A stretch of 64,000 nucleotides of DNA from Turbatrix aceti (GCA_963969345.1 OZ017769.1:2609600-2673599); one strand, 5' to 3'. Counted from the stretch's first letter, positions 13,601 to 28,600 are shown. A program made the numbers and translations. The notes: generated by a model not told the origin, from the sequence alone.

Positions 13601-16600
13601 TAACAACCCCCGCGTTCAGTCAAGTCCGCGAAAAGATATCAATCACGCTTTCTCACCTTCAAAATCACTCAAATCATCGAATTTAACGATTAATCGTAAA
13701 AAATAAAACTTCGGCGCCTAAACCACAATAAAAACTGACAGAGAAAAAGACAATAAAAATTAGGAGATACAAGGTGCAAAAAAGACCATAAAAACCCTTC
13801 CCTTTCTTTTCCAAGTCCAAAACCACTCTTTTTTCCCCCAAAAAATCCCTAGAAAATCCACCAACCTGTCTAACATCAGCTCCAGAAGCCTTGTCGTCTT
13901 CCGAGGTGTTTCTCGACCTCCTCGTCGACCTGTCCTTCAGCCGGTTGACCGGTGACCGCCGCATCGTCGGTGACGCGGCATTTCCCTGCGCTCTCGTGCG
14001 TCTCGGCCGTCTGTGGTGTCCCGCAGTCGATTGGAGCGTCGCCGTGCTTCTGGTCAGTAAATCTCCATTTTCCGGGCCTTCGCCGGACGTTCCAAGATGT
14101 CCAGACATGCCCTGCATCCCGGCGCGTGCTCGGGCGGTCGTCGTCAGAGTCGAGACCCGAGAAGGCATAACATGGTGCCTAGGCACCAAATCATCGTCCA
14201 AATCGTCGCCTTCGGTGCAGGAAGACTCATCTCCCATTACCGAATTCGAGTGATGCGATTCAGGAGCGACGTAGGCGATGTGCTTCTTGCGACGGGTCGC
14301 GGGAAGGCTCAAAACATCCGTAGAATCCGCCTGGGAAAGTCCGTCGATCGAGGCGCCTCCGTTGTAGCTTCCCGGGGGCTGGTTTGCGTTCGCCGTCGAG
14401 GGATACGTCGGGGAGGGGTTGTGAAGGTTCTGCTGGAGAGCCGAGATCCACGAATCCCGGATGCCGGGGGTCATTGCGGAGAGTACGTAGCGCGCGCGAC
14501 GGCACTTGATTTCGATACCGTAGTTCTTCGCCCGGGCAGATGGGTAAACGTTTTCGCAGTCGGAAAGGTCGATACAGAGTGCTGGGTCGCCTGCGTCTTC
14601 GGACCAGATGTCTCTGAAAATGGATTTTGAGGATAAAAAAAAATCAGAAGTTTTTTGAGAAAAAAAATATTTTTACGATAAAAAATTTGACTTTTTTCAT
14701 TTTTTTTTGTCGCAAAAAAAAAAAAAATTTGAAAAAAATGATGACACAAAAAAGTGCAAGATTCGATGAAAAACAGTTTTCAATTCATAATTTTTTTTTG
14801 TTTTTTATCCAAAAAAAATTTCTGTAATTTTTGTTTTTGATCCAAAATTTTTTTTAAAATTTACAGTTCCAGAAAAAAAATTGAAAAACTTGATTTTAAC
14901 AATAAAAATTATAAATAACTTTCGTTCCAAAAAATTTAAAGTCTGAAGTTTAAAATCCAAAAAGCCAAAAATTTCTTCTTCATCGGAAAAAAACATTTTT
15001 GGCGGTCAAATTTCCAAAGCAAAAAAAAATAGCGCAGAACTTTTTTTAATTAAAAATCCAACTCACTTGTAAAGACTCAAACTGAGTCCGGCAAGGACAG
15101 CCCAGTGCTTGACCCATTCGTTTTCGCTCTTGCCCCTCAGCATGAGCCATCCCTTTCGAAGGGTTACGTTGGACGTATCAATTGAGACAGACTTTCCCGT
15201 TCCAACGAGGGGCGTCGAAGTCACCATCGACGGATTTGCCTCCGACGCTGACGGCAGCATGGGCGTTTCGACCGGCTTCAGCGACCTGGACGTCGACGTC
15301 ATCGACGGGGTCGTGAAAAGGTACCTTCGCTGTTTCTCGGCCGGCATGAAGTCGTCGTTCGAGGGGGGCTGGGGGTGTTCAGTGGGGCTTGATCGCTGTG
15401 AATTGCGCTAAAAAATGGGAAAAATTAGGGTAAAAGGACTTCAATTTCCATTTTTTACAGGTTTTTGAGCAACAGCGAATTTTTTTTTCAAAACAAGAAA
15501 CGAGCCAGAGGACCTTAGAAAAATAGGAAATGGTTGGTATGCTGCGCCCCAGGATCCCCCAGGCCAAACAATAGAGGCATCAGATTACCAAACCCCTTCG
15601 GCCAGAAGGGGTTTGTTCCTGCTACCGGTGAATGAAAAAATCGTACCAACATGCAAGCAGGTCGGGGGACAGGATAAGACCCCAGAGCTACCAAAAAAGG
15701 ACAGATTTCGCCTACAGCGGTAGTCTGTTTTGATTTTCTCACAGCCTAGAAGGCGAGAGGGGTGGGAAGGTGTCCTGGGCTGCAGTAGCATGCATTCACC
15801 TTCCCTCCCCTCTCCGCCTTTTTCATTCATTCTTAAGCGCCGAACAAAAGAACAAATTGAATTGATACACGGATTACAACAACCACCTCCCAGTTGGAAG
15901 TATGTATGATGTATCATCGGTCAGAATTACGATTGATTCATTGTTGTAGTCGGAGAAGTCATGCAAGTCAGAACATACAAAAGTAATACAAAAATGGTTG
16001 CAACTTGCAAAACAAACTTTTTTTTGTACAAAAACAGAATCAGCAAATGAAATAACATTTTTTCTAGTGCTTTGACCTTCTTTGGTTCTGGGCGGAAAGA
16101 TTTCATAAGCCAAGATACAACAAATGGCAAAAAAATGAAATACACAACTTTTTGTCTTTTTTTTTCGAAAAAAAAATCTAAATACAAAAATTTTTGAATT
16201 TTTGTTTGCAAAAAACAAAAAAATTAAAATTTTCATTCCAGAACAAAAAAAAAAGTTAAATAAATTCGAGTAGAAAAAAAAATTTATCGTACAATTTTTT
16301 TTTCTTTTTTTTAGTATTGTCTTCGCTAAAATAGATTTTCTATAAAAACTAAAGCAATCCAGCGTAAAAAAGACCAAACTTCCCAATGAGAAAAAAATCG
16401 TAATGAATCACGGAAACATTACAATCTAATGAAACACGCGGCAGAAAAAGAAAGAAATGGAAGAAAGGCGTGAAAGGGGAAGGAAGCCAACCAGCGCCTA
16501 CTCTGCCCAGGTCAGGTCAATTGGCAGTTTGTTTGGCCGACCGATGGATGGATCGACTTTTGTTTGTGCCTTTGAATCACCCTTATTTCATTTCATTTCA

Positions 16601-19600
16601 TTTTCACGCGCTCCCCTCCCCTCCTTCTTTCGCACTCCGGTAAAACAAGCAAGCGTGGCGCAGATGAGGTGACTCGTCCGCTGACTACTCACGATTGTTG
16701 TACTACGCAGCTCCTGTTTGTTCGTTCGTTCGCGCTCGCTCTTCAACGACAACCAACAACCAACGCCTCCATAAGCGGAGTCAGTCAGTCGTCGTCGTCG
16801 TCGGTGGTCACCGGTCATCATCCATCCCTGTCCCTCACCGGCAGCAGCGCCAACTGCCTTTTCAACTGCCAGGAGGAGGGCAAAGGAAATAAAGAAAAGG
16901 TTTCCGTGAGGTATTCCGTACCTCCGAGCATGCAAAAGAAGAAAAAAAGTCACCAAAACGCAAATTGCCCCTCTCAGACGATAATTCCAGGAGACGCGCA
17001 ACTAATTGCCTTTTTGCAGGGTCCTTTTACTGGCGCTACCTTTCCCCTCGGCAGTCAAGGGCCCGGCAATAAACAATTTTGTCGAGTATCAAAAAATTTC
17101 GCGAACCCGACCCAAAATTTTCAGAATTTCTAAATTCAAAAGTTTTGTATATATAAAAAATCATAAACGAAAATATGGACATACAAAATTTCTGAAGAAA
17201 TTTTTTTATGCGAAAACCATTTTTTTTAAGTTTAAAGAATTTTTTTTGGTATTTTTTTTCGGGTACACGACTTTAAAATTCCAAATTTCATTTCCTGGCA
17301 ATAAACTCGTCAAAAAACGAACCTCTCCGGAATGCGCACTTCCAGGTCCATCAAGCATCGGTGAATGCCGACTGCCCTCGTCGTCCGGTCCATCGGGCGG
17401 CGGTGGTGGAGAAAAAATCATGGGGTTCGACGAGTGGTCCATATCGGAGGGTTTTCGAAGATTGGAAGGCAGGACACAGATGGCGTTCTGCTTAGCAAAG
17501 GTCTGGAGCACGCCCTGCCATCGGCGGATCTCCTCGGTCGTGTCTGCCTTGACGTAGACGACGCCCGGGTGCTCGGACTGGTCCAGCGGCGCCGCAGAAG
17601 CAGCAGCCTCTAGCTCGGCCGCCGTCTGGAAGTTGTTCTTGAAGGCGATCAGGATGCTGTGCGGATGGATGGTGATTGCTTCGGCTTCGCAGACCCGAAT
17701 GCACTGCGTCATGTCAAGCGTGAGTTGGGGGACCGTTTCTGGCTAAAATCATGGCGCCGGTAAGGTGGACAAAAATTATACTGCTTGAAAACAGAAATTT
17801 TAAATTTGCTGCCTTCAAAAAAATTTTTGCGTCAAATTTTTTTGTGTTCACAAAATATTTCCTTATTTTTTCAAATTACCCGAAAAACAATTTTTTAAAT
17901 TTATATTTTTTTGTGAAAAATATTACATTTTTTACGTTTTCTTTATTTTTACGTGTTTTTTTATTTTACGTTTTTTTATTTTTAAAATCGAGAAAAAAAG
18001 TTGACATGAAAAAATTTTAAAATTATTTTTCAAACCTTTAAAAAATATTTTTTTGCATCAAAGTTAAAATTTTTTTTATACAAAAAAATTACTCACGTTG
18101 TCATCGATAGAAACGGTGAATTCGCCATCGTCAAAAAGCTTGAAAAATCGTCGCTGCCAGCGTTTGCTCGAGTGTTTGGGCTGGGAAAAGTCGAGGCCAA
18201 CAGGGGCGATGTACAGATGCCCGCAAGCGGTCACCCGACGAGCCATCTGAAAAAAAAAGAATTACAAATCATAAAAATTTAAATTAAAATCAAAACACAA
18301 TTTCGCAACCCAACAAAAATGCAATAATCACGTGAAAAAAAAATTCCTGTTTTTTTTCCCATTTTTTTGAGCGTTGTTACAACAAGTTCAACTCCATCTA
18401 AACTGGTTGAAAAAAATCAGGTTCAAACCACCACCAACCAAATTAACCCATCCTCGTGCCCAAAAAAAAACTTGAAATAGATCCATCGACCGCAAAAAAA
18501 AGACTGACTGACATTCAACCTCTTTGGGTGGTTAAAAAAATTAAATTAAATTACCCCTAAAATTCCTCAAAACCTGATTGTGTTCCAAAAAATCAACAAA
18601 TTTCAACTAACATAAAATCTATGTACAAAACCTCCGTCAGGTAAACCTCCTTTCTGATCCCTCAAAAATTCCTAAACCACCAAATTCTCTGCGCTTTGTC
18701 CTCTTCATCGACTTGAGATTAACGCGTCCTGCAGAATCGCTGCATCAGCAGCAGCTTGTGCTCCTCCACGCACTCATCGCCTTCAACGCCTCAGAAAAAA
18801 GAGAACCAACACCTTCTCTTTCACTCAGTCAGCAACGAGGTCAAAGAGAGAGAAAAAAGGTGTTCGTGGTCATCAAATACAACTTAACGGCTACTGAGAC
18901 CCGTACCGTGTGTTCAACGATGACGACGCTGTCGTTGCTGTAAAGCAAGAAAATCCAAACGGAAAGATTCAAATGCAAAAGAAAAGAAAAGCAACCTTTT
19001 ATCGCTCAAAAAACTCCTTTTTTTGGTGATGCTATTCATCCATATAACACGCGGACAATAAAAATTTTTTCTGTCATCTTTTTTTTTGGCTTTATTTTCA
19101 ATTAATATTTTCTGAAGAAGCTTAATGATTCCAAAACGCATTTTTATTGAAAAATTTAGAAATACCTTTACAGAACTTCTGTATTGAGTAATTTTGATAA
19201 ACATGCTTCTTCATACGATGGCATGAAGTAAATTGACGTAAAATATAATTGTGATTTGGTTTTAAATGTATTTTGTGTATGTTATAAATTATTAAAATAA
19301 TATATTTATTTAACAATTTAGAACTTTATTTTTGCCCTTTTTTAGTTTCATAAGCAAATCTTATTATAATATTTATTCATTAACACCAACAAAATCACAT
19401 CTGTAGATATCGCTGCACAATGAACTGAGGGAAGCTACGTCGCTGGCACAGCATTCACTTTCCCCTTATTTTGCGACAATCGAACAAAAAAATGAGGACG
19501 TTCATTCGCGCACATAGTGTTGACTTTGGCAGCTTCGCGCAATGGCATTTTTGAATTGTTAATGACGGCATGGGGGGGGATTAATTTGACAAGTCTTGAT

Positions 19601-22600
19601 CTTTCGATTAAGCCATCAACGGCACAAAAATGTTAAGTTTTGCCAAAGATGCAACCCATCCAAAGTTCATTTTTAAATCGTCGATTGCGGCCTTTTAGAG
19701 CTCTAACAAAACAATCTGGTTAACAGAAAGTTCCATCAGGTTGGTACCAGTCGATTAAGCCAAGTGCCGTTTGTTGAACATCGAAGAGGACCGAGATTCC
19801 TCACAAAAACTGTTTTACCCTATAAAATGTGTATGCGAAATGCTGCTTCGCAAACATCGTTGCAAGTAAGTGTTCTCGAACGGATTGTTACGCGCGCGCA
19901 TTCAAAAATTTTGCAAGAAATTTTTTACAAGCTGCTCTTGTTTGTTGAAGTTTTGTGATACAGACAACATTCTTTTATTCTTGTGACAGACATTGGCGCT
20001 CAATAATGCCACGGCCAATTATTCGCTTCATAACGAAGTTGACGGCTCTCGTGATGCCTCCGATCCTTGTGCGAGGAACTCTCCTCATAATACGTGCGAC
20101 TATCGCATGCATGGCTTCTAAGCCTTGCTCCGTGAACTTTGACCAGGATCCATGAAGACGAATAAACGGCACCACGTGACGACGAAGCAAGTGAATCTTC
20201 GGAGTGTACTTGATCTTATTTTGTTCAGCTTCGATGCAGAATTTTTCGATCAACATCTCGAGTTCGTCGATCTCATGCTCCAAATAAGTTCTTGATTCTG
20301 CGTACTTTTCGATTTCTCGAAGCATGACAAATAATTGCTTATAAGGAACGTTGGGGCTATCATCCTTAGCTATCTCTTTTATCATTGTTGATCCATCCCG
20401 TCCAGAAAATTCACGGCTAGGCATAGATAGCTTCGAGTGGCACTTTGTCATCATTGCGTCCGTGTAATCAGAATTCACTTCTTTGGCTTTATCCCATAAA
20501 ACCTTAAAGGTTCCAGAAAGCGTGTGCAACGGCGGCGGAACGATACAATCGAAAGGAATCGCAGGCAGCAGATAATAGTTACTTACGGAGTGATTCTCAC
20601 GATACGCCTGGGTAGTGCCTTTTTTTGTCGCGTTGTTGGAACCTCCATTCAAAGCTCGAATAGCTTGTTGGGATCTCGTGTAGTCATCGTGCATGGATTC
20701 AGCTGTTCTCAACGGAGCAATATCTATGAGAATTTTAACTCCGGCGATGGTTTCGATCTTGGCTTCGCAAAGATGACAGAAACAAGTGGCCGATTGTCCT
20801 TGGTGTCCGAGAACTATACTTAGAAACTTGAGGTCCCCGTTTAGGTAGCTGAAATTTTTTTGTATTTTTCGACATTTGAAACTTTTAATGCCTACAACTT
20901 GAACTTTCTTATGATGCCGTTGATCAAAATGCCCTCTGTCTGGAGCTTCTCAATAGCGGCGTTGAGGCTTCCGAACACGTTTTCTAGCATTTCTCTGCCG
21001 TCTTTGTCAAAAAACAGTGCCAGTAGCATCATCGTACTTGTAGAGCAGCCTGATGGCAAGTCATTGAAATAACCACATATTTTGGTGCTAGCCAGATCGC
21101 CGTCTCCACCGGAATCACCTCCAATCGTTACTCGGATAATGCCGGGTGGTAAAATATTATCCAGTTGAGTGACAGATAGTTTGAGTGTTTGGATAATGTC
21201 AACGCTTTTGACGACGACTTTTTTTGTATTTGACAACTCATACTCCACGTCTTCTTCCATCGCCATTTGCAGGACTAATTCCTTTTCAGCTCGATAGTAC
21301 GCTGTTCTGGAGGGCACTTAAAATAATAAATTTGTAAGTTATATATTTTTTTATTTTAACGTACCAAATTTCAGTTTATGTAGAGCATCGTACACTTCAA
21401 ACGTCATATTCGTTCGGTAAACGAGACGGACGGCTTCCTCGGCCGTGAGGCAACGAACAGGCTCCTTGGAATGACAGCTGTCTACAACTTCTTGGATATC
21501 TGTACCAAAGAGTCGATGGCACAGATTAGTCAACTTCTTCCATCTTCTTTGTCGAGTACGTGCTCGTAGCATCCGCGGGTGTCCAGGAGGTGTTGCGCGA
21601 TCAGGAATATGCCGTAACCGACGAGGTGGCGTAGAAGTCAAAGGAGGAGGCGGAGACGGGCGTTGAATCCATAACTTCACCACTTTCCAAGTTTGCGATT
21701 TTCATGTCCCGCTTTGTTATCTCAGCTTTCATATGTTGGGATTCGGCCTTTAATTTTGTGACCTGATTTTGGAGCACCCGATTTTTGGACAGTGTTGTCA
21801 TGTACCGGACATACCAATTGACAGTAGACGACGGACGATGAGTAATACCAGTACTCGGAAGTTCTTCATCCGTAGGTTGTTCCGTATACGCGGGGAGATC
21901 GGTGTCCATGACTTCTCCTACTTCAATAGGAAAGGATCCTTCATAAGGTGACTCTGCGTCGACGAGTAGCACAACATCATCTTGATTAGACTGATTACCT
22001 TGCGCCGCACGCTTTGCAGCAACACCGGATTCCGACAACTTCTTGTACTGGGCACGACGAGCTTTGGAAAGTCTTTTTTTCATGTCAAAGATAACAGTGA
22101 CAACTTTTTTAAAACTGTTCCTTCTTTTAAATTCAACGAATTTTTTAAATTCACTTTTTGCATAGTTTCGTATCCGTTTAAGACTTCGGAGAAAATGTTC
22201 ACTATTTTTTTCAGAAGCCAAAAACAGCAAAAAAAAGCAATCCATGATGTGGAATTCATTATTTTTTGAATGCGCGCGCGTAACAATCCGTTCGAGAACA
22301 CTTACTTGCAACGATGTTTGCGAAGCAGCATTTCGCATACACATTTTATAGGGTAAAACAGTTTTTGTGAGGAATCTCGGTCCTCTTCGATGTTCAACAA
22401 ACGGCACTTGGCTTAATCGACTGGTACCAACCTGATGGAACTTTCTGTTAACCAGATTGTTTTGTTAGAGCTCTAAAAGGCCGCAATCGACGATTTAAAA
22501 ATGAACTTTGGATGGGTTGCATCTTTGGCAAAACTTAACATTTTTGTGCCGTTGATGGCTTAATCGAAAGATCAAGACTTGTCAAATTAATCCCCCCCCA

Positions 22601-25600
22601 TGCCGTCATTAACAATTCAAAAATGCCATTGCGCGAAGCTGCCAAAGTCAACACTATGTGCGCGAATGACTGCATTTTCACGCTCGATTGACGCGAAAGT
22701 GAATGCTGTGCGCTGGTGCGCGACAAAGTCGATGGAGAAGAATAGGGAGAGAAGCTATGTCGCTGCAGCGTGGCAGAGTCGCTGGGATGAAAAGAGATGA
22801 ACGCGACACAACGTCGCTTCAGCGTGGTAGCGTCGGCTGAAAGTTATAGGGAGCGACGCAACGTCGCTTCGCTGCGGCGTGGCAGCGTCCGTTGTAAGGA
22901 AGAATGAGAGACGCAACGTCGCTGCAGCGCGGCAGCTTCAGCTGAAAGTTATAAGGAGCGACGCAACGTCGCTGCGGCGTGGCAGCGTTCGCGGCATGAA
23001 ATAATAAAAATTGAAGTACGAACCACACTGAAAACAAACCGCCGCCAACCTAAAACAATCAAAACGAAGTGTTTGAAACCGTTTTTGTGAATTTTTTTCT
23101 GTCAAATATTTTGCATGCGAAACTGAGTCAATTTCTCAAGATTTGTTTTCATTTTCAGTTAATCTGAAATCTATGGCGGCTTGTTTTTGGTGTGGTTCGT
23201 ACTTCAATTTTTATTCTTTCATGCCGCGAACGCTGCCACGCCGCAGCGACGTTGCGTCGCTCCTTATAACTTTCAGCTGAAGCTGCCGCGCTGCAGCGAC
23301 GTTCCGTCTCTCATTCTTCCTTACAACGGACGCTGCCACGCCGCAGCGACGTTGCGTCGCTCCTATAACTTTCAGCCGACGCTACCACGCTGAAGCGACG
23401 TTGCGTCTCTTCTCATAACTTTCAGCCGACGCTACCACGCTTCAGCGAGATGGCGTCTCTCATTCTTCCTTACAACGGACGCTGCCGCGCTGCAGCGACG
23501 TTGCGCCTCTCCTTATAACTTACGGCAGACGCTGCCACGCTGCATCGAGGTGGCGTCTTTCTACGGCTATGAAAAACAATAAAATGCAAAATAAAGTTCT
23601 GCTTAAGTGTAAAACACCAACAACATTTGATTCAAAATGTAGTACATATGGGACACCATAAATTCTTAAACATTTTATTTATATAAACTAAAATATTTGC
23701 AAAAATTTTGCTGCACATTATCTTTCAGATCATGGTTTCAAAAAATACACTAAAACAATGATGTGACTTCTGAAAGTTCTTTCATGACGCTTTTTTGATA
23801 AAAAATCTGGAAAACAAAAAAGTGTCAATTCACAAAAATGTATTGAAAAAAGGGTTCAAAAAAGGGGTGTTCAAAATAATTTTTATTGTCCGCGTGTTAT
23901 ATGAAAAATCATTAGAAACCCATGCTGTAAGCGATCTTTAAGAAAAGTGGGGGGGAAAGTAGGGGTTTTTTTTAATCGTGCGAGGAGAAAAGTGATTTGA
24001 CACGATTAAAAAAATTATAAAGGGAAAAAAAACAAAAAATGTTTGACTGGATCGACATCTAAATATTTCATTTTTCGACCAGAAATATTTATAATATCAA
24101 ATCAAACTTTTTGATGGGAAAAAAACTGGCTTTGATAAAAAAAAGGCTTTTGGCAAAAAGAAAAGTAAAAATACGGTCGCGAAACCAAAAATACATTTTT
24201 AGGAAAAAATGCCGAAACTGTATCAAAAATCCCAAAAATAATAATAATAATAATTTGTGATTCAAAAATGAGAAAATCACATTTTCTACATAAAAAACTG
24301 AAAAAATATTTTTCAGTTACCCCGAACGCCACAAACGGTCAACGTCGCAATCACAACAAATAAATAGTGCATCACATCGCATCCCCAACATGGAAGGGCA
24401 GGAAGAAAGAAAAAAAGCGACAATATTTGTTCTCATCTCTTTCCTATTGTCGGCAAGACATATTTAAACATACATACAACACCGATAAATACAACATGCA
24501 TACATACATATACGCATGAGACAAAACAAAATCATGCGCAACATTTTCAATTTCTCCCGAGCAATGGCTATTGTGCTCTATTTCCTCTTTTCTGGCTGGG
24601 AGAGGGTCAGTCCCGATGATAGATCCTGTTTGCTTTTGTTACAAAAAACCAAAACACAGATGAAATTAAATAAATGCATCCAAAAAGGTCCGGAAAGGGT
24701 CAAGAAGAGAAAATATCCAGTCCTTAGCATAAGCTGCGTCCAGTCGCCTCCAGGCAAGGACGTATTGTTGATTTCCTCTTCTGTCAACAAATCGATTTGA
24801 ATAAATAGCCCACCCGCCACCCGCGACTCTCCCCGATAGGAGGATAGGACAGGAGACAACCGGGGGAAGACACATAACTCCCGCGGGCTGGTGGTTGATG
24901 TGACAGCAACTCGCATCTTATTCGACCACCTATCGGAGAGGTCGCGCCTTTGCTGGGGGCTTAGTGATCTGGTCAGGTCAAGTAGGGGTCAACGAGTGTT
25001 TCAGGGGGCCAGGGATGAGCTAACAATTTTTTTCTCGTTCACCAAAACGCTCAAAATCTCAAAAACACACGCGTTTCTTCATTTTTGCCAACAAAAAACG
25101 TCAAATTTCGTTCACAAAAACAAAAAAACGCCTGCCAAAGCATCGAAAAATCCATCAAAAAAACAATATTTGCAGCAAAAAAATACGCGCAGAAAGCAAT
25201 TTGTACAAATCCACGCATTTCAGTGACGCAGCATGAAATTTGATTGCCTCGCGACTTGCCGGTCACCCTCCATCCTCCCCCCACATCCTACACCTACAGA
25301 TCTCACAGTCAGGGAGATACACAGATATACGTTATCCATTTCCATTTCCACGCCCGCCCGCGCGCTTGCTTTCATCAAAAATCAACGACGTCCAGTTTTA
25401 GCCGTTTCAGACAGTGAAAAAAAATTTTTTTTTTCCAGTCCCATTTTTCACTTCGATTTATTTTTACTATTCTTCCACCTATAACACAACACATGCATAC
25501 AAAATCAGAGTCCATAACGCGCCCTCTTCTCCCTCCGCTCTTCGAGTCAATAAAATTCACCCATTGCGCGCTCAAAAAAAGACCCTATTCATGCGAGTTG

Positions 25601-28600
25601 CGCATCGCATCGCATCTGTGTACGCGTACACCGATTTTCTTCACATAAATCATCCAAAAATTACACTATTGACATCTTTGCTACTCTATTTATGATTTTT
25701 TTTGCGTCTGAACAAAAAACAATCCAATTTGAAGGAAACTATAACAAAAGCCATAGAACAGGCCAGGAACCCAAAACACCAGAAAACAACACAAATCAGA
25801 TGTTTTTTTTCGTCTCAAAACAAGCCAACATCGTTCAAAAAAGCCAGACAAGCTTGCTTTAACGACCTTGGCTTTGGCACTCTTAGGACCCGTTTTCTAT
25901 GACTTCCGCCTTCACCACATTTTTCAATCCGCTCTTAGAGGCGCACAAGTGCGTTCTAAACGGTCTAAAACGCAGTTTCCAGCTCTCCGCCCGCCGCAAT
26001 CGACCTAATAACCCCCTTGAGAGAAACCCCCGGTCCTCCTTCCGATCGCTTCTCGAAGCAGATCCTCATCCTCTGGTTTCCTCCCTTTTCCGTCAGATCA
26101 ACCCACAACCCACAGGCAACAGTTTGGTGCTGCTTGTCTAGATCGGCCCTTTTATTTCTATTCTAAACCATTTGCAATCTGGTTATGCGAAAAGCGAGGA
26201 AAAGGAGGGGGGCTCACCATCAAAGTCATCCTATCCCCCTCCCCTCGTTTTCATCCGTCTTTTCCCCCTAACAGGCCGAGCCGAGCCAGCCGATAGATAG
26301 ACACATTATCCATCCAGCCAGCAGCCAGCAGACGTCCACTGGTCATTAGGCCTCGTTTTTTTACCGTTGCATCCAGTAGTTGGACAGAAGGCAAAAAAAC
26401 GGCGAGTCCAAAATTTTTGAATGGGTCCATTTTTTGGAAACGCTCTCTTACGCGTCAGAAATCAAAATTAAGCCTAACCGGATCTGATCACAAAAAAAGA
26501 GACATAAATTCACAAAAAAAAACAAAGTCAAAATTAAAAACAAAAAAATGGCAATAAAAAAATTTACATCGTGTAAAATTTCGACATTTTTTTTATGGTT
26601 TTCATTGAAAACAAAGTTACAAAATTTTTTTACAAAAAATTGTCGAAAGACAACAAAAAAGTACTTTTTTTTAATAAAATTTGATTACAAATTTGATCCG
26701 TCCAAAAACCCCGTCCTAATTTTAGTCCCAATTGTATTTCCACAAACTCTGGTAACCTAAACAAAAGCCATGATTGTGGTTTCACAAAACAAATACCACA
26801 ATCATGCATGCATCACCCGTCTGCCCTTTCCTTTCCTTTCCCGAGGATCTGTTCACCATCTCTCCCTTTTCCTGCTCCGTCACCGACCGAATCAACCATC
26901 AACCAATAATTATGTTTACGTAAACAACCAAAACCACATACAATCAAAAATAGTGTGACCCTGGAGGCAAAAGCGTCACAACAAAATCCCCAACACCATT
27001 CTCGGTGGGCATCCATCCCATTCACATACATCCATCGCCTAATAACTATGTATTTATCAACGAGATAAATACAAACGCACCTCATCCATCCCCCCGGTCA
27101 AATCCCGACGGCCGTCGTATGTACATCGCATCGGTGAGCCGCGAGAAGCGATAAAACAGTCAAAACAAGGACAAGGCCAGAGCGCGAACATCCTTTTTCT
27201 CTTTCCTATTTACACGACAAAACAGATGAAACGAACGAACATATGGTTGAAAAAAGTATCGGATTATCACGCCGCCGACGATCTGTTTTTTTTTGCACAA
27301 AAAAAGAACGTCGAACGTCCGTCAGCCAAACAAAGGCTCAATTTGCAAAAAAAAAGGACTAATTAGAGGTCAGAGTTCCAGATTAACCCAATTTCACGTC
27401 AAAAAAACCCCAAAACCAATCCAAAATTCAATAAACCACAGAATCCTCGATATCTTATCAAATAATCGCAAGCAAAAACAACGAAGAAGCCCGCACATGC
27501 CCGTTAACCTTTTTTGTTCTCTCTATCAATGCATGCAGGAGCGTCGTTGCCATTTTTTCATTATTGATCGATCGGATGAATCGTCCTCCTCCTTCTTCTT
27601 CCCGGTCGACCACCACGAACAATAAAAAACCATAAAAAAATAGAGAGGGTCGTCTGTGTTTTTTTTTTTGCGTTCAGCGTTCAAAAAAAATTTCAAAAAC
27701 CAAACTGTTCTCTTGTCCTCAAAAAAACTGTTTTGAGAGCCACTTGACCTCAAAAAACAGACAATAGACAAAAACAAAACAATACAAAACTGGTTAAAGT
27801 GTCAGGTGAAAAAGTTCGAGTCCCTCAAACCGTTTTGAAAAATATTATTTATAAGAAGCAAAAAAATTCTCGACGCAAAAAAAGGGGGCCACCTGGTTAC
27901 ACGTACGCATATAAGTATTTCCAGAAGATCCCAATTATCTCTCCTAACATCTTCTAACGAACAAAAAGTCAATATTAATCCAATTTATCGCCTCCCCCGG
28001 TGTTTCTCATTCTCGCGCACAAATTTGTACGAAAATGAGAAAATTAAATATTTCATCGCCCAAAAATTGACGTGATTCTTCCCGGGGGGATACCTGTCCA
28101 CGGATGAATGGATTAAAGGAAAAAAGAGATGAACAAATGAACATTAACATTGTGAATAATCATCACTGCCACAAGCAGTCAGACGTGAACACCAACAACA
28201 CGCAATAAGGCACTCATTGACTGAAAAAGAGGAACAAACGCGCGCCCATCAGAAGAAAAAAAATCAGGATTAAAATTTACTTTAAAAATCAACGATGCGT
28301 CAAAATCGGTCAAGATTTAATTTTAATCCTGCTCCGACAGATTTTGAAAATTTTACAAACATTAAATCTTGAAATTGGGGGTCTCCCAAAAATTTTAAAC
28401 ATCCAAAGACCCCCAATTTCCACCAAAAAAAAGGTATGTATGTACATAAAACAATTTTTTATCACGTCCCCGATCTGATTGACCGACAATAAAAAAAACA
28501 AGGTCACCCGTCCCCAAAAAAAAGCATCCCCCACCTGAATTAAAAAAAAAATCCCCCGCGCTCGTCACCTGTCACCTCCGCAGTTCCATCTCTTCTCTTA

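Larger units (their letters stand above)
19043..23901. mobile_element. Autonomous-looking DNA transposon in MPRIP intron 1
   Basis: Inverted termini TAACACGCGGACAATAAAAA at 19045 and 23899 (opposite strands). They are flanked by TA on both sides, suggesting a TA target duplication, although the matching sequence extends to CATATAACACG, so the exact end is uncertain. The 4.86-kb body contains a split transposase gene (19975-22407), a roughly 480-bp subterminal inverted repeat and a GC-rich repeat palindrome. Superfamily not assigned: the transposase resembles invertebrate genes with a GDLKFL-x-LGHQG segment and a KIHLLRRHVVPFI-x-EQG segment, but I could not name the family. Confidence 0.8.

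Noticed and set aside
13891..14630. Plus-strand frames of 120-177 codons
   Set aside because: Antisense to the PH2/linker exon of the MPRIP homologue.
17036..17115. Another copy of the CCCGACCC-type MITE
   Set aside because: Only GCGAACCCGACCCAAAATTT is similar; no matching inverted end was found nearby.
24578..24916. 112-codon minus-strand frame with a hydrophobic stretch
   Set aside because: Lies inside the long intron, has no domain, and hydrophobic codons are expected from T-rich sequence.
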